NCBI GenBank assembly: GCA_002837415.1
Contig: PJCV01000001.1
Location: 372,001 to 436,000 of the forward strand
From: Actinomycetales bacterium SN12
GTDB lineage: Bacteria > Actinomycetota > Actinomycetes > Actinomycetales > Microbacteriaceae
Direction: 5' to 3'
Length of the DNA stretch: 64,000 nucleotides
A program made the position numbers and the translations under genes. Below, one piece after another: positions 1 to 8,941 of the stretch. The first letter of the stretch is position 1, and every line of letters starts with the position of its first letter. The notes beneath the pieces are model-generated. The model was not told the origin of the DNA and made no database searches. It saw only the letters and a program-made list of their open reading frames with translations.

Positions 1-450
1 CGCCCGCAGAGCGCGCACGGCCTCCTCGCCGGAGCCCGGTGCGGTGCCGTGCGCGACGGCCGAGATGCCCCACTGGGCGCGCTCGGCGACGGTCTGCGCG
101 GTGAGGGCGCCCGCGTGCATCCATTCTCCGCGAGGCGGGGCGACGCCCGCCCAGGCCGGTGCGCGGCCGGTGTCGGGCAGGGTGAGCTCGTGCGGGTGCT
201 CGCCCTCGGCGAGCTCGTCGACGACGATGTCGCAGTGCAGCTCGGGATCCGCGCGCACGATGCGCATCGCGAGCACCGTGGGCGTCTGGTCGAACAGGCT
301 CTGCGGTGCGAGCGCCGCGGAGGTGAGCGCGAGCACGCCGTCGGCGGCCTGCAGCCGCACCCCGTCGGCGCCGGCTTGAGCTGCTCGCCCGGCGAAGGTG
401 AGCACGTCACGTGCGGTCTGGGCGTCGGCGAGCACGAGCGGTCTGGTCAC
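1..450 (-). CDS. hypothetical protein, partial (C-terminus off window)
   Basis: The minus-strand frame opens at a GTG (450-448) and stays open to the window edge, giving 150 codons of an incomplete protein. It begins MTRPLVLADAQTARDVLTF and is rich in Ala, Asp and Glu, with no membrane segment or motif that I recognise. The start is supported by a TAACTT hexamer (462-457) followed by exactly six bases and then GTG, the leaderless layout seen throughout this window. It is divergent from tesB. The function is unknown. It is probably a conserved actinobacterial protein, because codon usage matches the neighbouring genes. Confidence 0.7.
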   Translation of the reverse strand, partial: MTRPLVLADAQTARDVLTFAGRAAQAGADGVRLQAADGVLALTSAALAPQSLFDQTPTVLAMRIVRADPELHCDIVVDELAEGEHPHELTLPDTGRAPAWAGVAPPRGEWMHAGALTAQTVAERAQWGISAVAHGTAPGSGEEAVRALRA

Positions 451-467
451 TCTTCTAAGTTAGTCGG

Positions 468-506
468 ATGACCGCTGGCCGAGAGGCCGCAGGTCCGTCG
501 ACCTGA
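468..506 (+). other. 12-residue mini-ORF in tandem repeat copy 1
   Basis: It encodes MTAGREAAGPST and then TGA. TAAGTT (456-461), six bases and ATG form the same leaderless layout as real genes nearby, so it could be transcribed and initiated. It may be only a relic of duplicating the tesB start region. No function is claimed. Confidence 0.35.
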
Positions 507-515
507 ACCAGCCGG

Positions 516-554
516 ATGCCCGCTGGCCCAGAGCCCGCCGGTCCCGAGAACTAG
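516..554 (+). other. 12-residue mini-ORF in tandem repeat copy 2
   Basis: It encodes MPAGPEPAGPEN and then TAG, the same length as the first mini-ORF and matching it at seven of twelve positions. No promoter-like hexamer lies six bases upstream (TGAACC is there). Its stop codon lies inside the TAGACT hexamer used by tesB. Confidence 0.3.
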
Positions 555-563
555 ACTGGTCTG

Positions 564-1454
564 ATGACCGCTGAGCAGGATGCCCGCCGATCCGTCGACG
601 CCCTTCTCGGCGTCCTGGACCTTGCGGAGTCGGAGGCGAGGACCACGGAGGACATCTTCACCGGCCGCTCCCACTTCATGCCCACGGGGCGGGTCTACGG
701 CGGTCAGGTGCTGGCGCAGTCGCTGGTGGCGGCCGAGCGGACGCTTCCCGAGGATCGCGTGGTGCATTCCATGCACGGCTACTTCCTGCGACCAGGCGAC
801 ACCGCGAGCAGGATCACCTTCTCCGTGGACCGCATCCATGATGGGCGCTCCTTCTCGACGCGACGGTGCCAGGCGTTCCAGGGCGGGGTTCCGATCTTCT
901 CGATGATCGCCTCGTTCCAGGACGAGGACCCCGGTGCAGAGCACGCCGAGGCGATGCCCGAGGGCATCCCGGATCCCGAGCAGCTGCGTCCCGACGAGGA
1001 GCTGGTGGGAGAGGTGCATCCGCTGACGAGGAAGATGCTCACCGAGCGTCCTGCCGATGTGCGGCACGTGGAGGGACCGCTCTACGTCGACGCCGCCGGC
1101 GAGCGAGTCGCGCATCAGGCGGTGTGGATGCGGATGCGCGCCGCTATGCCGGATGACCCTCGCCTGCACCGCGCGGCGCTGGCATACCTCAGCGACATGA
1201 CCATCCAGGAGCCGATCCTGCGCCGTCACGGCGTGACCTGGAGCACCCCGGGGCTCAAGGTCGCGAGCCTGGATCACGCCATGTGGTGGCACCGCTTCGG
1301 CCGGGCCGACGAGTGGGTGCTGTACGTGCAGGAGTCGCCCAACGCACGCGGCGGGCGCGGACTCTCGACGGGTCGGATCTACGACCGCGAGGGGATGCTG
1401 CTGGCCAGCGTCGCGCAGGAGGTCATGGTGCGTGCGCCTCAGCCCGAGGCCTGA
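564..1454 (+). CDS. tesB: acyl-CoA thioesterase II
   Basis: TesB hydrolyses acyl-CoA to free fatty acid and CoA in the cytoplasm. At 296 residues it has the usual TesB length of about 285-300, with two hotdog domains in tandem. Near the N-terminus it has the typical GRVYGGQVLAQSL and the HSMHGYFLRPGD block. The C-terminal hotdog has LDHAMWWHRF, ADEWVLY and a GRGLSTGRIYDREG segment ending in SVAQEV, as in the family. The start is fixed by TAGACT (552-557), six bases and ATG. It converges with the small thioesterase gene, whose stop lies three bases away. The 5' end is the third copy of a 48-bp tandem repeat. Confidence 0.92.
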   Translation: MTAEQDARRSVDALLGVLDLAESEARTTEDIFTGRSHFMPTGRVYGGQVLAQSLVAAERTLPEDRVVHSMHGYFLRPGDTASRITFSVDRIHDGRSFSTRRCQAFQGGVPIFSMIASFQDEDPGAEHAEAMPEGIPDPEQLRPDEELVGEVHPLTRKMLTERPADVRHVEGPLYVDAAGERVAHQAVWMRMRAAMPDDPRLHRAALAYLSDMTIQEPILRRHGVTWSTPGLKVASLDHAMWWHRFGRADEWVLYVQESPNARGGRGLSTGRIYDREGMLLASVAQEVMVRAPQPEA

Positions 1455-1457
1455 GCG

Positions 1458-1937
1458 TCACCGACGTGCGTAGCTGATCGGCTCGCCGACGTACGGCTCC
1501 CATGCCTGGCGCATCTCGGGACTGATCCGCACCGGGCGACCAGTGCCCGCATCGACGAGCACGATCACGGCGGTCGAGCGCGCGTACAGGATGCGCTCGA
1601 TGCTGGCCGGATCGTTGTGCACCTCGTAGCAGACCTCGAGGCTCGAGCCGCCGAGCTTGCCGAACCACATCTGCACCTCGAGAGGGCGCCGCTGGTACGG
1701 GACGGGCGCGAGGTACTCGATCTCCTGACGGGCGATCAGGGTCAGAACCCCCTGGTCGATCCCCGATTCGAGGATCGCCGTCGCGGGCGCCTGCTCCCCC
1801 GGCTCCGGCTTCCAGAAGGCGCGCACGCGCGCCTCCTCCAGCAGCTTGAGCATCGAGGTGTTGTTGACGTGGTTGAACGCGTCGAGGTCACCCCACCGCA
1901 GATGGATGGGGATGTGCAGGCGCCGGCCGTCGGTCAT
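1458..1937 (-). CDS. 4HBT/FadM-like acyl-CoA thioesterase
   Basis: A 159-residue single-hotdog protein of the YbgC/FadM type. The motif WGDLDAFNHVNNTSML near residue 12 carries the aspartate used as catalytic base in 4-hydroxybenzoyl-CoA thioesterases, followed by LLEEARVRAFW. It should hydrolyse a short or aromatic acyl-CoA, but the substrate cannot be read from the sequence. It starts 10 bases after the ettA stop, so it is probably transcribed with ettA. It is convergent with tesB, the other thioesterase, although the two families are unrelated in domain number. Confidence 0.85.
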   Translation of the reverse strand: MTDGRRLHIPIHLRWGDLDAFNHVNNTSMLKLLEEARVRAFWKPEPGEQAPATAILESGIDQGVLTLIARQEIEYLAPVPYQRRPLEVQMWFGKLGGSSLEVCYEVHNDPASIERILYARSTAVIVLVDAGTGRPVRISPEMRQAWEPYVGEPISYARR

Positions 1938-1947
1938 CTCGGAGCGA

Positions 1948-3627
<1,680 letters not shown>

Positions 3628-3818
3628 ACCTTCACCGCTCCTCTGGAAGACCTGTCTCAGCGCCCGTGGTCCGGCGCAGCGCATGCCGGGTGCGGGATGC
3701 GCGAAGTGTGTGCGGCCGATCACGGGGCGCTGCCCTGTCCGGTCGGCTCGGCTTCCCAGCCTACCGGTCGAGGCGTGCGGCCGCGCTCAGGCGCCGCGCA
3801 GGCCCGCAGAGCCGTCGA

Positions 3819-4322
3819 TCACCAGTCGATCGGCTGGGTCCCGCCCACGAGGCAGGCACCGTCAGCCAGTCGTGGGAGCACCGCGGTGACGGGCTCGCCG
3901 GTCGACGGCCCGACCTGGCCCACCAGGCACTGCGTGTCATCCCACGCGACCGAGAACTGCAGGCTCTCCGCGGCGTTGCCGACTGTGCTGCGGTCGGCAG
4001 TGACCTGCATGGAGTCCTTGGCGAAGCCCGCCTGCTCGAGCGCGTCGATGTAGGCGCGTCCCTGCGCTCGCGAGTCCGATGCCCACACGCGTGCGGTGAC
4101 CTCGGCGAAGGAGGCGAGCGCAGCATCCGCCCCGGTCGGTGCGGCAGAGGGTGCGACGCTGATCTCGGGTGTCGCGGAGGGGTGCGACGGGGTGACGGAC
4201 GGCGTGGCAGGAGCCGCCATCGGGCCACACGCCGTCAGCGCGAGCACGACGGCTCCCGCGCCCCCGAGCAGCGAGCAGGACCGCGCGCCCCGCCGGACGG
4301 AGACGGAGGACCTGTGACGCAC
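3819..4322 (-). CDS. putative lipoprotein (DUF6993-like)
   Basis: A 167-residue secreted protein. The N-terminus has arginines, a hydrophobic stretch and the lipobox LTAC at about residues 29-32, so it should be lipid-anchored on the outer face of the membrane. A Pro/Ser/Thr-rich linker follows (about 35-60) and then a small domain with two cysteines (DDTQCLVGQVG and DGACLVGG) that could form a disulfide. It resembles a Microbacteriaceae family that I recall as DUF6993, an uncertain match. The GTG start fits TAGACT, six bases, GTG (leaderless). The promoter overlaps a 17-bp palindrome. Function unknown. Confidence 0.75.
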   Translation of the reverse strand: MRHRSSVSVRRGARSCSLLGGAGAVVLALTACGPMAAPATPSVTPSHPSATPEISVAPSAAPTGADAALASFAEVTARVWASDSRAQGRAYIDALEQAGFAKDSMQVTADRSTVGNAAESLQFSVAWDDTQCLVGQVGPSTGEPVTAVLPRLADGACLVGGTQPIDW

Positions 4323-4338
4323 GCCTAGAGTCTAGGCG
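4322..4338. promoter_or_regulatory. 17-bp palindrome over the lipoprotein promoter
   Basis: The sequence CGCCTAGAGTCTAGGCG is a perfect dyad of 8+1+8 bases. It covers the TAGACT hexamer (4334-4329) and the start codon of the lipoprotein gene. It also lies downstream of ssb and could fold as a 6-bp stem with a 5-base loop, so an ssb terminator is the alternative to an operator. Confidence 0.45.
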
Positions 4339-4368
4339 CTCGGATCTCCGTCCCCGTCGCGCCGGACG

Positions 4369-4902
4369 TCACGCGAGGGTCAGAGCATCATCGTGAGACT
4401 CGCCGGAAGCGTCACCGGAACCCGTCTCTGCGGTCAGCCGCAGGCCCGCGCCGGCCCAGGCATCCTGATCGGCCTCGCTGGGCTCGTCGAAGACCGGTGA
4501 TTCGTCGCCCGCGGGCGCGACGCTGACCTGCTCGGGGCGCGGGCGACGCACGAACGCGCTCGTGCCGCGACGCAGGTCGTGGCCGATCGCATCGGCGGTG
4601 AGCTCGACGTCGATGCCCTTCTTGCCGTTCGCCTCCCACTCCTTCTGACGCAGGCGCCCGACGACGACGACGGGATCGCCGCGGTGCAGCGACGCCCTCG
4701 CGTGCTCGGCGAGCTTGCCGAACGCCGACACCGCGTACCAGTTGGTGACGCCGTCGACCCAGGCTCCGGTGCGCTGATCGAAGTAGCCCGACGATGTCGC
4801 CACCCGGAAGTTGATCACCGCCTTGCCACTGCGCGTCTCGTTGCTGATCGGATCGTTGCCGATGTTCCCGGCGATGGTCAGGACGTCGTTGGTGATGCTC
4901 AT
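4369..4902 (-). CDS. ssb: single-stranded DNA-binding protein
   Basis: SSB coats single-stranded DNA during replication and repair. The 177-residue protein begins MSITNDVLTIAGNIGNDP and has the OB-fold core in about the first 115 residues (VINFRVATSSG, TNWYAVSAFGKLAEH, GDPVVVVGRLRQKEW). The C-terminal tail is acidic and disordered but does not end in the canonical DDDIPF-like tip, so it may be a second SSB paralogue rather than the main replicative one. GGAGCACCCT precedes the ATG, so this gene uses a leader, unlike many neighbours. Confidence 0.9.
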   Translation of the reverse strand: MSITNDVLTIAGNIGNDPISNETRSGKAVINFRVATSSGYFDQRTGAWVDGVTNWYAVSAFGKLAEHARASLHRGDPVVVVGRLRQKEWEANGKKGIDVELTADAIGHDLRRGTSAFVRRPRPEQVSVAPAGDESPVFDEPSEADQDAWAGAGLRLTAETGSGDASGESHDDALTLA

Positions 4903-5061
4903 AGGGTGCTCCTTCGTTGCCGGGACCAGCCCGGGTTCGACCAGAGTGCATGCCGACGTGGGACCTCAGGAGCCGGATTCGCGGTGACGGTGAAGAACTC
5001 GAGGGGAAAGCAATCGGTGCAGGAACACCGGTTGTGCGGAAGCCGCAAGGCTGGGACGCGG

Positions 5062-5685
5062 TCAGTGCAGGAACAGCAGCAGAGCGGCGATGGCGATGAA
5101 GAGCCCGCCGAACACGGTGTTCAGGATGCGCTGGCCACGCGCGTCCTGCGTGAACCGCCGGAAGGATTTGGCAGCGGCGGCGAAGAAGAACCACATCACC
5201 AGGATGTCCACGACGATCACGGTGCCGACGAGCACGAGGTACTGCGGCAGCGGCTCTCGATCCAGTCTCACGAACTGCGGCACGAAGGCGAGGAAGAACA
5301 CGACCGCCTTCGGGTTCAGGAGGTTCACCCAGAAGCCGCGCCGGAAGATCGACCAGGCTCCCTCGCGCACCCGCACGGCCGGACCGAGGCTCTGCGCCTC
5401 CGGCCGCGTGAGGATGAGCCGCACGCCGAGGTAGACCAGATACGCGGCACCCGCATACCGGATGAGCCCGAACAGCAGCGGCGACCGGGAGACGAGCAGC
5501 CCCACCCCTGCGGCCACGATCACCACGTGCACGATGAGTGCCACCTGCTGGCCGAGCACGCCCCAGAGCGAGCGACGCGAGCCCTGCACGAGGGCGTTGC
5601 TCATCGTGTTGATGGCGCCGGCCCCGGGTGTGAAGCTGATCACCACGCATGCCGCCAGCAGCGAGAGCCACACCGTCCAGGTCAC
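5062..5685 (-). CDS. LysE/RhtB family amino-acid exporter
   Basis: A 207-residue integral membrane protein of the LysE/RhtB superfamily, which exports amino acids or homoserine lactone. The N-terminal SFTPGAGAINTMSNAL is the family signature, about six hydrophobic segments follow, and NLLNPKAVVFFLAF is typical of RhtB. The substrate is not evident. The GTG at 5685 is chosen because TACGCT (5697-5692) lies exactly six bases upstream. An in-frame GTG at 5691 is the alternative. It is divergent from the exonuclease gene and separated from ssb by 159 bases in which I see no gene. Confidence 0.88.
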   Translation of the reverse strand: MTWTVWLSLLAACVVISFTPGAGAINTMSNALVQGSRRSLWGVLGQQVALIVHVVIVAAGVGLLVSRSPLLFGLIRYAGAAYLVYLGVRLILTRPEAQSLGPAVRVREGAWSIFRRGFWVNLLNPKAVVFFLAFVPQFVRLDREPLPQYLVLVGTVIVVDILVMWFFFAAAAKSFRRFTQDARGQRILNTVFGGLFIAIAALLLFLH

Positions 5686-5757
5686 CAGCACAGCGTAGTG
5701 ACCCTGCGCGGTCGTCGCGCATCCTGCAGTGTCGGCGCCCACTCCTATGGTGTGGCC

Positions 5758-6465
5758 ATGACCATTCCGCTCGATGCTCCGGCCTGGCTCACCCGCGTGG
5801 GTGTGTTCGATCTCGAGACGACCGGCGTCGACGTGACGCAGGATCGCATCGTCACCGCGCACGTCGGGGTGCTCGACAGGCACGGCAGAGAGCTCGCCGC
5901 ACGCGACTGGCTGGCCGACCCCGGGGTGCCCATCCCCGACGGCGCGGCGGCCGTCCACGGGATCAGCACCGAGCATGCCAGGGCGCACGGTCGCCCCGCC
6001 GCAGAGGTGGTGGCCGAGATCGTGCACGCTCTCCGGGCGCTGTTCGCGCAGGGGCTGCCGATCGTCGCGTACAACGCCTCGTACGACTTCTCGCTTCTCG
6101 CGCACGAGGCGCGCCGCCACGGCATCTCGGAGCTGGAGGCTCCCTCGCCGGTCATCGACCCGCTGGTGATCGACAAGGCATTCGACAGGTACCGCCCCGG
6201 CAAGCGCACGCTCACCATCGTCGCCGACCACTACGCGGTTCTGCTGGATGACGCGCATCAGGCGTCAGCGGATGCGGTCGCCGCGGGGCGGGTGGCACTC
6301 GCGATCGCACGGGAGTTCGCGCTGCCCCGCTCGGCTGCGGAGCTGCACACCAGGCAGATCGGGTGGGCGCGACACCAGGCGGCGAGCCTCACCGACTACT
6401 TCGTCAGCATCGGCCGGATCGAGCCGGACGAGCCCCTCGACGGCACCTGGCCCGTTCGCGGCTGA
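5758..6465 (+). CDS. DnaQ-like 3'-5' exonuclease
   Basis: A 235-residue DEDDh exonuclease related to the DNA polymerase III epsilon subunit. Exo I is FDLETTGVDV (about 14-23), Exo II is AYNASYDFSLL with its aspartate, and Exo III is the HQASADAVAAG segment with H and D. It should remove nucleotides from 3' ends using two metal ions. It lacks a polymerase-tethering tail, so a stand-alone repair or RNA-processing role is possible. TATGGT (5746-5751), six bases and ATG give a leaderless start. It converges with rpmE2. Confidence 0.87.
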   Translation: MTIPLDAPAWLTRVGVFDLETTGVDVTQDRIVTAHVGVLDRHGRELAARDWLADPGVPIPDGAAAVHGISTEHARAHGRPAAEVVAEIVHALRALFAQGLPIVAYNASYDFSLLAHEARRHGISELEAPSPVIDPLVIDKAFDRYRPGKRTLTIVADHYAVLLDDAHQASADAVAAGRVALAIAREFALPRSAAELHTRQIGWARHQAASLTDYFVSIGRIEPDEPLDGTWPVRG

Positions 6466-6533
6466 AGCGCCCCTTCGCGGGTGAAGCCGCGCGGGTCCGA
6501 CAGCTGCCGACGACCGGATGCGGGTACGACGAA

Positions 6534-6553
6534 GGCCCCGCCGGAGCGGGGCC
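6534..6553 (-). terminator. terminator after rpmE2
   Basis: The stem GGCCCCGC / GCGGGGCC has eight perfect pairs around a four-base loop, and is followed on the minus strand by TTCGTCGT. It lies just past the rpmE2 stop and may also end the convergent exonuclease transcript. Confidence 0.8.
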
Positions 6554-6567
6554 CTCGTGGTGGCTGC

Positions 6568-6825
6568 TTACTTGGAGGAGCCGCCGAAGTTCTTGAAGCG
6601 CTGGTTGAACTTCTCGACGCGACCGGCCGAGTCCATGATGCGCTGCTTGCCCGTGTAGAAGGGGTGCGAAGCCGACGAGATCTCGACGTCGAGGACGGGG
6701 TACTCCACACCGTCAAGCTCGATCGTCTTGTCGCTCGTGACGGTGGAGCGGGTGAGGAAGGTCTCGCCCGAGCCGAGGTCGCGGAACACGACGGCCTGGT
6801 ACTCGGGGTGGATGTCAGTCTTCAT
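6568..6825 (-). CDS. rpmE2: 50S ribosomal protein L31 type B (zinc-independent)
   Basis: An 85-residue L31 paralogue of the large ribosomal subunit. It begins [14 protein letters not shown] and ends [10 protein letters not shown] like other type B proteins. It has no cysteine, so it lacks the zinc-binding ribbon of type A L31 and can replace it under zinc shortage. An AAGGAAT ribosome site precedes the ATG. In many actinobacteria such genes are under Zur control. A 16-bp palindrome lies 51-66 bases upstream, but I cannot tell whether it is a Zur site. Confidence 0.95.
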   Translation of the reverse strand: MKTDIHPEYQAVVFRDLGSGETFLTRSTVTSDKTIELDGVEYPVLDVEISSASHPFYTGKQRIMDSAGRVEKFNQRFKNFGGSSK

Positions 6826-6875
6826 GGGATTCCTTACGTGGTGCCCTGGATTCTGCCAGAGACGAGGGAAGTCTG

Positions 6876-6891
6876 CGGTGCGATCGCACCG
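6876..6891. promoter_or_regulatory. 16-bp palindrome upstream of rpmE2
   Basis: CGGTGCGATCGCACCG is a perfect inverted repeat between the ABC ATPase stop (6911) and the rpmE2 start (6825). A TAAAGT hexamer (6904-6899) sits just upstream, so the palindrome would overlap the transcription start of rpmE2. The alternative is a terminator stem for the ABC gene with a GATC loop. Confidence 0.5.
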
Positions 6892-6910
6892 AGGGTCTAC
6901 TTTACACCAC

Positions 6911-7693
6911 TCAGGCAGCGCGCGCGGCGTAGCGGCCGCCGTCCTGCGTGAGCGCGATCGGCATGCCGAACGCCTCCGTGAGCGCCTCCGCCGTCAGCGT
7001 CTCGGCGAGCGGGCCGGCAGCCACGACACCGCCGTCGCGCAGCAGCAGCACGTGGGTGAAGCCGACGGGGATCTCCTCCACGTGGTGGGTGACCATGACC
7101 ATCGCCGGCGTGGTCGGCGAGGCGGCGTAGCCACCGAGCAGCTGCAGCAGCTCCTCGCGTGCGCCGAGATCGAGGCTCGCGGTCGGCTCGTCGAGCAGAA
7201 GCAGCTCCGGATCGGTCATCACCGCACGCGCGATCTGCACGCGCTTCTGCTCACCGTCGCTGAGCGTGCCGAACAGACGCTCCGCGAGGTGCTCCAAGCG
7301 CCAGTCGGCGAGCACGCGCCGCGCCCGACGCTCATCGACGGCCTCGTAGTCCTCGTTCCAGCGGCCGGTCACCGAGTAGGCGGCGGTCATGACCGTGTTC
7401 AGCACGGTCTCGTCGCGCGGGATGCGGCGAGCCATCGCCGAGGAGGCGAAGCCGATCCGCGGACGCAGCTCGAACACGTCCGTCCGCCCGAGGGTCTCCC
7501 CGAGAATCGTCACGGTTCCCGACGTCGGGTGCATCAGCGTGTCGGCGAGCTGCAGCAGCGTCGTCTTGCCGGCGCCGTTCGGCCCGAGCACCACCCAGCG
7601 CTGATCCTCGGACACAGACCAGGTCACCCGGTCGACGATGTTGCGGCCTTCACGACGCACAACGACATCGGTGAGATCCAGAGCGCTCGACAT
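6911..7693 (-). CDS. orphan ABC transporter ATP-binding protein
   Basis: A 260-residue ABC ATPase. Walker A is GPNGAGKTT (about 38-46), the signature region is [16 protein letters not shown], Walker B is LLLLDEP, and a switch histidine lies in [16 protein letters not shown] instead of LSGGQ and the ADTLMHP region resemble YlmA/YbbA-like cytosolic ATPases. No permease or binding protein is adjacent, so its partner is elsewhere or it acts without one. TAGGCT (7705-7700), six bases and ATG give a leaderless start. The stop lies 86 bases before rpmE2. Confidence 0.87.
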   Translation of the reverse strand: MSSALDLTDVVVRREGRNIVDRVTWSVSEDQRWVVLGPNGAGKTTLLQLADTLMHPTSGTVTILGETLGRTDVFELRPRIGFASSAMARRIPRDETVLNTVMTAAYSVTGRWNEDYEAVDERRARRVLADWRLEHLAERLFGTLSDGEQKRVQIARAVMTDPELLLLDEPTASLDLGAREELLQLLGGYAASPTTPAMVMVTHHVEEIPVGFTHVLLLRDGGVVAAGPLAETLTAEALTEAFGMPIALTQDGGRYAARAA

Positions 7694-7710
7694 GATGTCA
7701 GCCTATCCGC

Positions 7711-8895
7711 TCAGGCGGTCAGCTCCTCGTACAGCGCGCGCGTGGTGTCGGCGATCGCGCCCCAGCTGAACTGACTGCGGGCTCGCTCTCGTCCGGCTTC
7801 GCCGTACTGCCGTGCCCGTGCGGGATCACCCGTCACCTCGGTGAGCGCGGCCGCGAGATCCGACACGTAGCGCTCCGGGTCGACGGGCGTTCCGGTGCCG
7901 TCCTGCAGCTGCTCGATCGGCACCAGCCGGCCGGTCACGCCGTCGTCGACGACCTCGGGGATGCCGCCGGTGGCGGTGCCGACGACCGCAGCACCGCACG
8001 CCATCGCCTCGAGGTTCACGATGCCCAGCGGCTCGTAGACCGACGGGCACACGAATGTGGTGGCGGCGGCGAGGATCGCCGACAGCTCGTCCCGCGGCAG
8101 CATCCGCTCGATCCAGATCACGCCCTCTCGCGTCTGCTGCAGCAGGCGGACCCCCTCCTGCACCTCGGCCATGATCTCGGGAGTGTCGGGAGCGCCGGCG
8201 CAGAGCACGAGCTGCACGTCCTTCCGCAGCAGCTGGGCTGCCCGCAGCAGATACGGCAGTCCCTTCTGCCTGGTGATGCGGCCCACGAAGACCACCGACG
8301 GACGCGACGGATCCATGCCGATGCTCGCCAGGAACTCGGCGTTCTCGACCGGACGCCAGCGCTCGACGTCGATGCCGTTGTGGATGACGCGCACGCGCTG
8401 GGGGTCGACCTGCGGGTAGCTGCGCAGGATGTCCTGGCGCATCCCGTCGCTGACCGCGACGATGGCGGCGGCGTTCTCGTAGGCCAGCCGCTCGATGCCG
8501 CTCGAGACGGCGTAGCCGCCCCCGAGCTGCTCGGCCTTCCACGGGCGCAGCGGCTCGAGGCTGTGCGCCGTGAGCACGTGCGGGATGCCGTGCAGCTGAG
8601 ATGCCAGATGTCCGGCGAAGTTCGCGTACCAGGTGTGACTGTGCACGAGGTCCGCCCCAGCGACGTCGCCGACCATGACCAGATCCGTGCCGAGCGTCTG
8701 CAGGGCGGGGTTCGCTCCGGCAAGCTCCGACGGCGTGCGATACGACCGCGTCCCCGGCTCGGCGCGCTCGGCCCCGAACGCCCGGACCTGCACGTCGATG
8801 CTGCTGCGCAGCGCCGCCACGAGCTCCGCGACATGCACGCCGGCACCGCCGTAGATCTCCGGCGGATATTCCTTCGTGATGATGTCGACTCGCAT
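7711..8895 (-). CDS. glgA: glycogen synthase, GT4 actinobacterial type (GlgA/GlgM)
   Basis: A 394-residue glycosyltransferase family 4 enzyme with the two Rossmann halves of GT-B enzymes. The N-terminus MRVDIITKEYPPEIYGGAGVH is typical of the actinobacterial enzyme. FVGRITRQKG begins the second half, and PSVYEPLGIVNLEAMACG is the nucleotide-sugar E-x7-E region. Mycobacterial homologues beside glgC use ADP-glucose to make maltose-1-phosphate (GlgM) or to extend glucan, and sequence alone cannot separate these activities. TACCGT (8907-8902), six bases and ATG fix the start. It is divergent from glgC, the enzyme that supplies its donor. Confidence 0.92.
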   Translation of the reverse strand: MRVDIITKEYPPEIYGGAGVHVAELVAALRSSIDVQVRAFGAERAEPGTRSYRTPSELAGANPALQTLGTDLVMVGDVAGADLVHSHTWYANFAGHLASQLHGIPHVLTAHSLEPLRPWKAEQLGGGYAVSSGIERLAYENAAAIVAVSDGMRQDILRSYPQVDPQRVRVIHNGIDVERWRPVENAEFLASIGMDPSRPSVVFVGRITRQKGLPYLLRAAQLLRKDVQLVLCAGAPDTPEIMAEVQEGVRLLQQTREGVIWIERMLPRDELSAILAAATTFVCPSVYEPLGIVNLEAMACGAAVVGTATGGIPEVVDDGVTGRLVPIEQLQDGTGTPVDPERYVSDLAAALTEVTGDPARARQYGEAGRERARSQFSWGAIADTTRALYEELTA

Positions 8896-8941
8896 GTCTG
8901 CACGGTAGTACATCGGCCGCCGGGCGCTCTATGGTGGACGC
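8896..8941. promoter_or_regulatory. divergent glgA-glgC promoter region
   Basis: The 46-bp gap holds two outward-facing hexamers, TACCGT for glgA (8907-8902) and TATGGT for glgC (8930-8935). Each is exactly six bases from its start codon, so both mRNAs are probably leaderless. Any -35 elements would lie in the space between and across the opposite promoter, which would couple the two genes. Confidence 0.6.

Larger units (their letters stand above)
463..606 (+). repeat. 48-bp tandem triplication upstream of and into tesB
   Basis: Three imperfect copies of a 48-bp unit are in register, with ATG codons at 468, 516 and 564 exactly 48 bases apart. The first two copies read ATG, 11 sense codons and a stop. 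The third is the 5' end of tesB. Shared blocks include GATGACCGCTG and TCCGTCGAC in copies 1 and 3, and ATGnCCGCTGGCC in copies 1 and 2. This is seen directly in the sequence. That it arose by duplication of the tesB start is an inference. Confidence 0.75.

Noticed and set aside
447..1292. Minus-strand frame of 281 codons opposite tesB
   Set aside because: It is the antisense shadow of tesB. The motifs of TesB on the plus strand are unambiguous.
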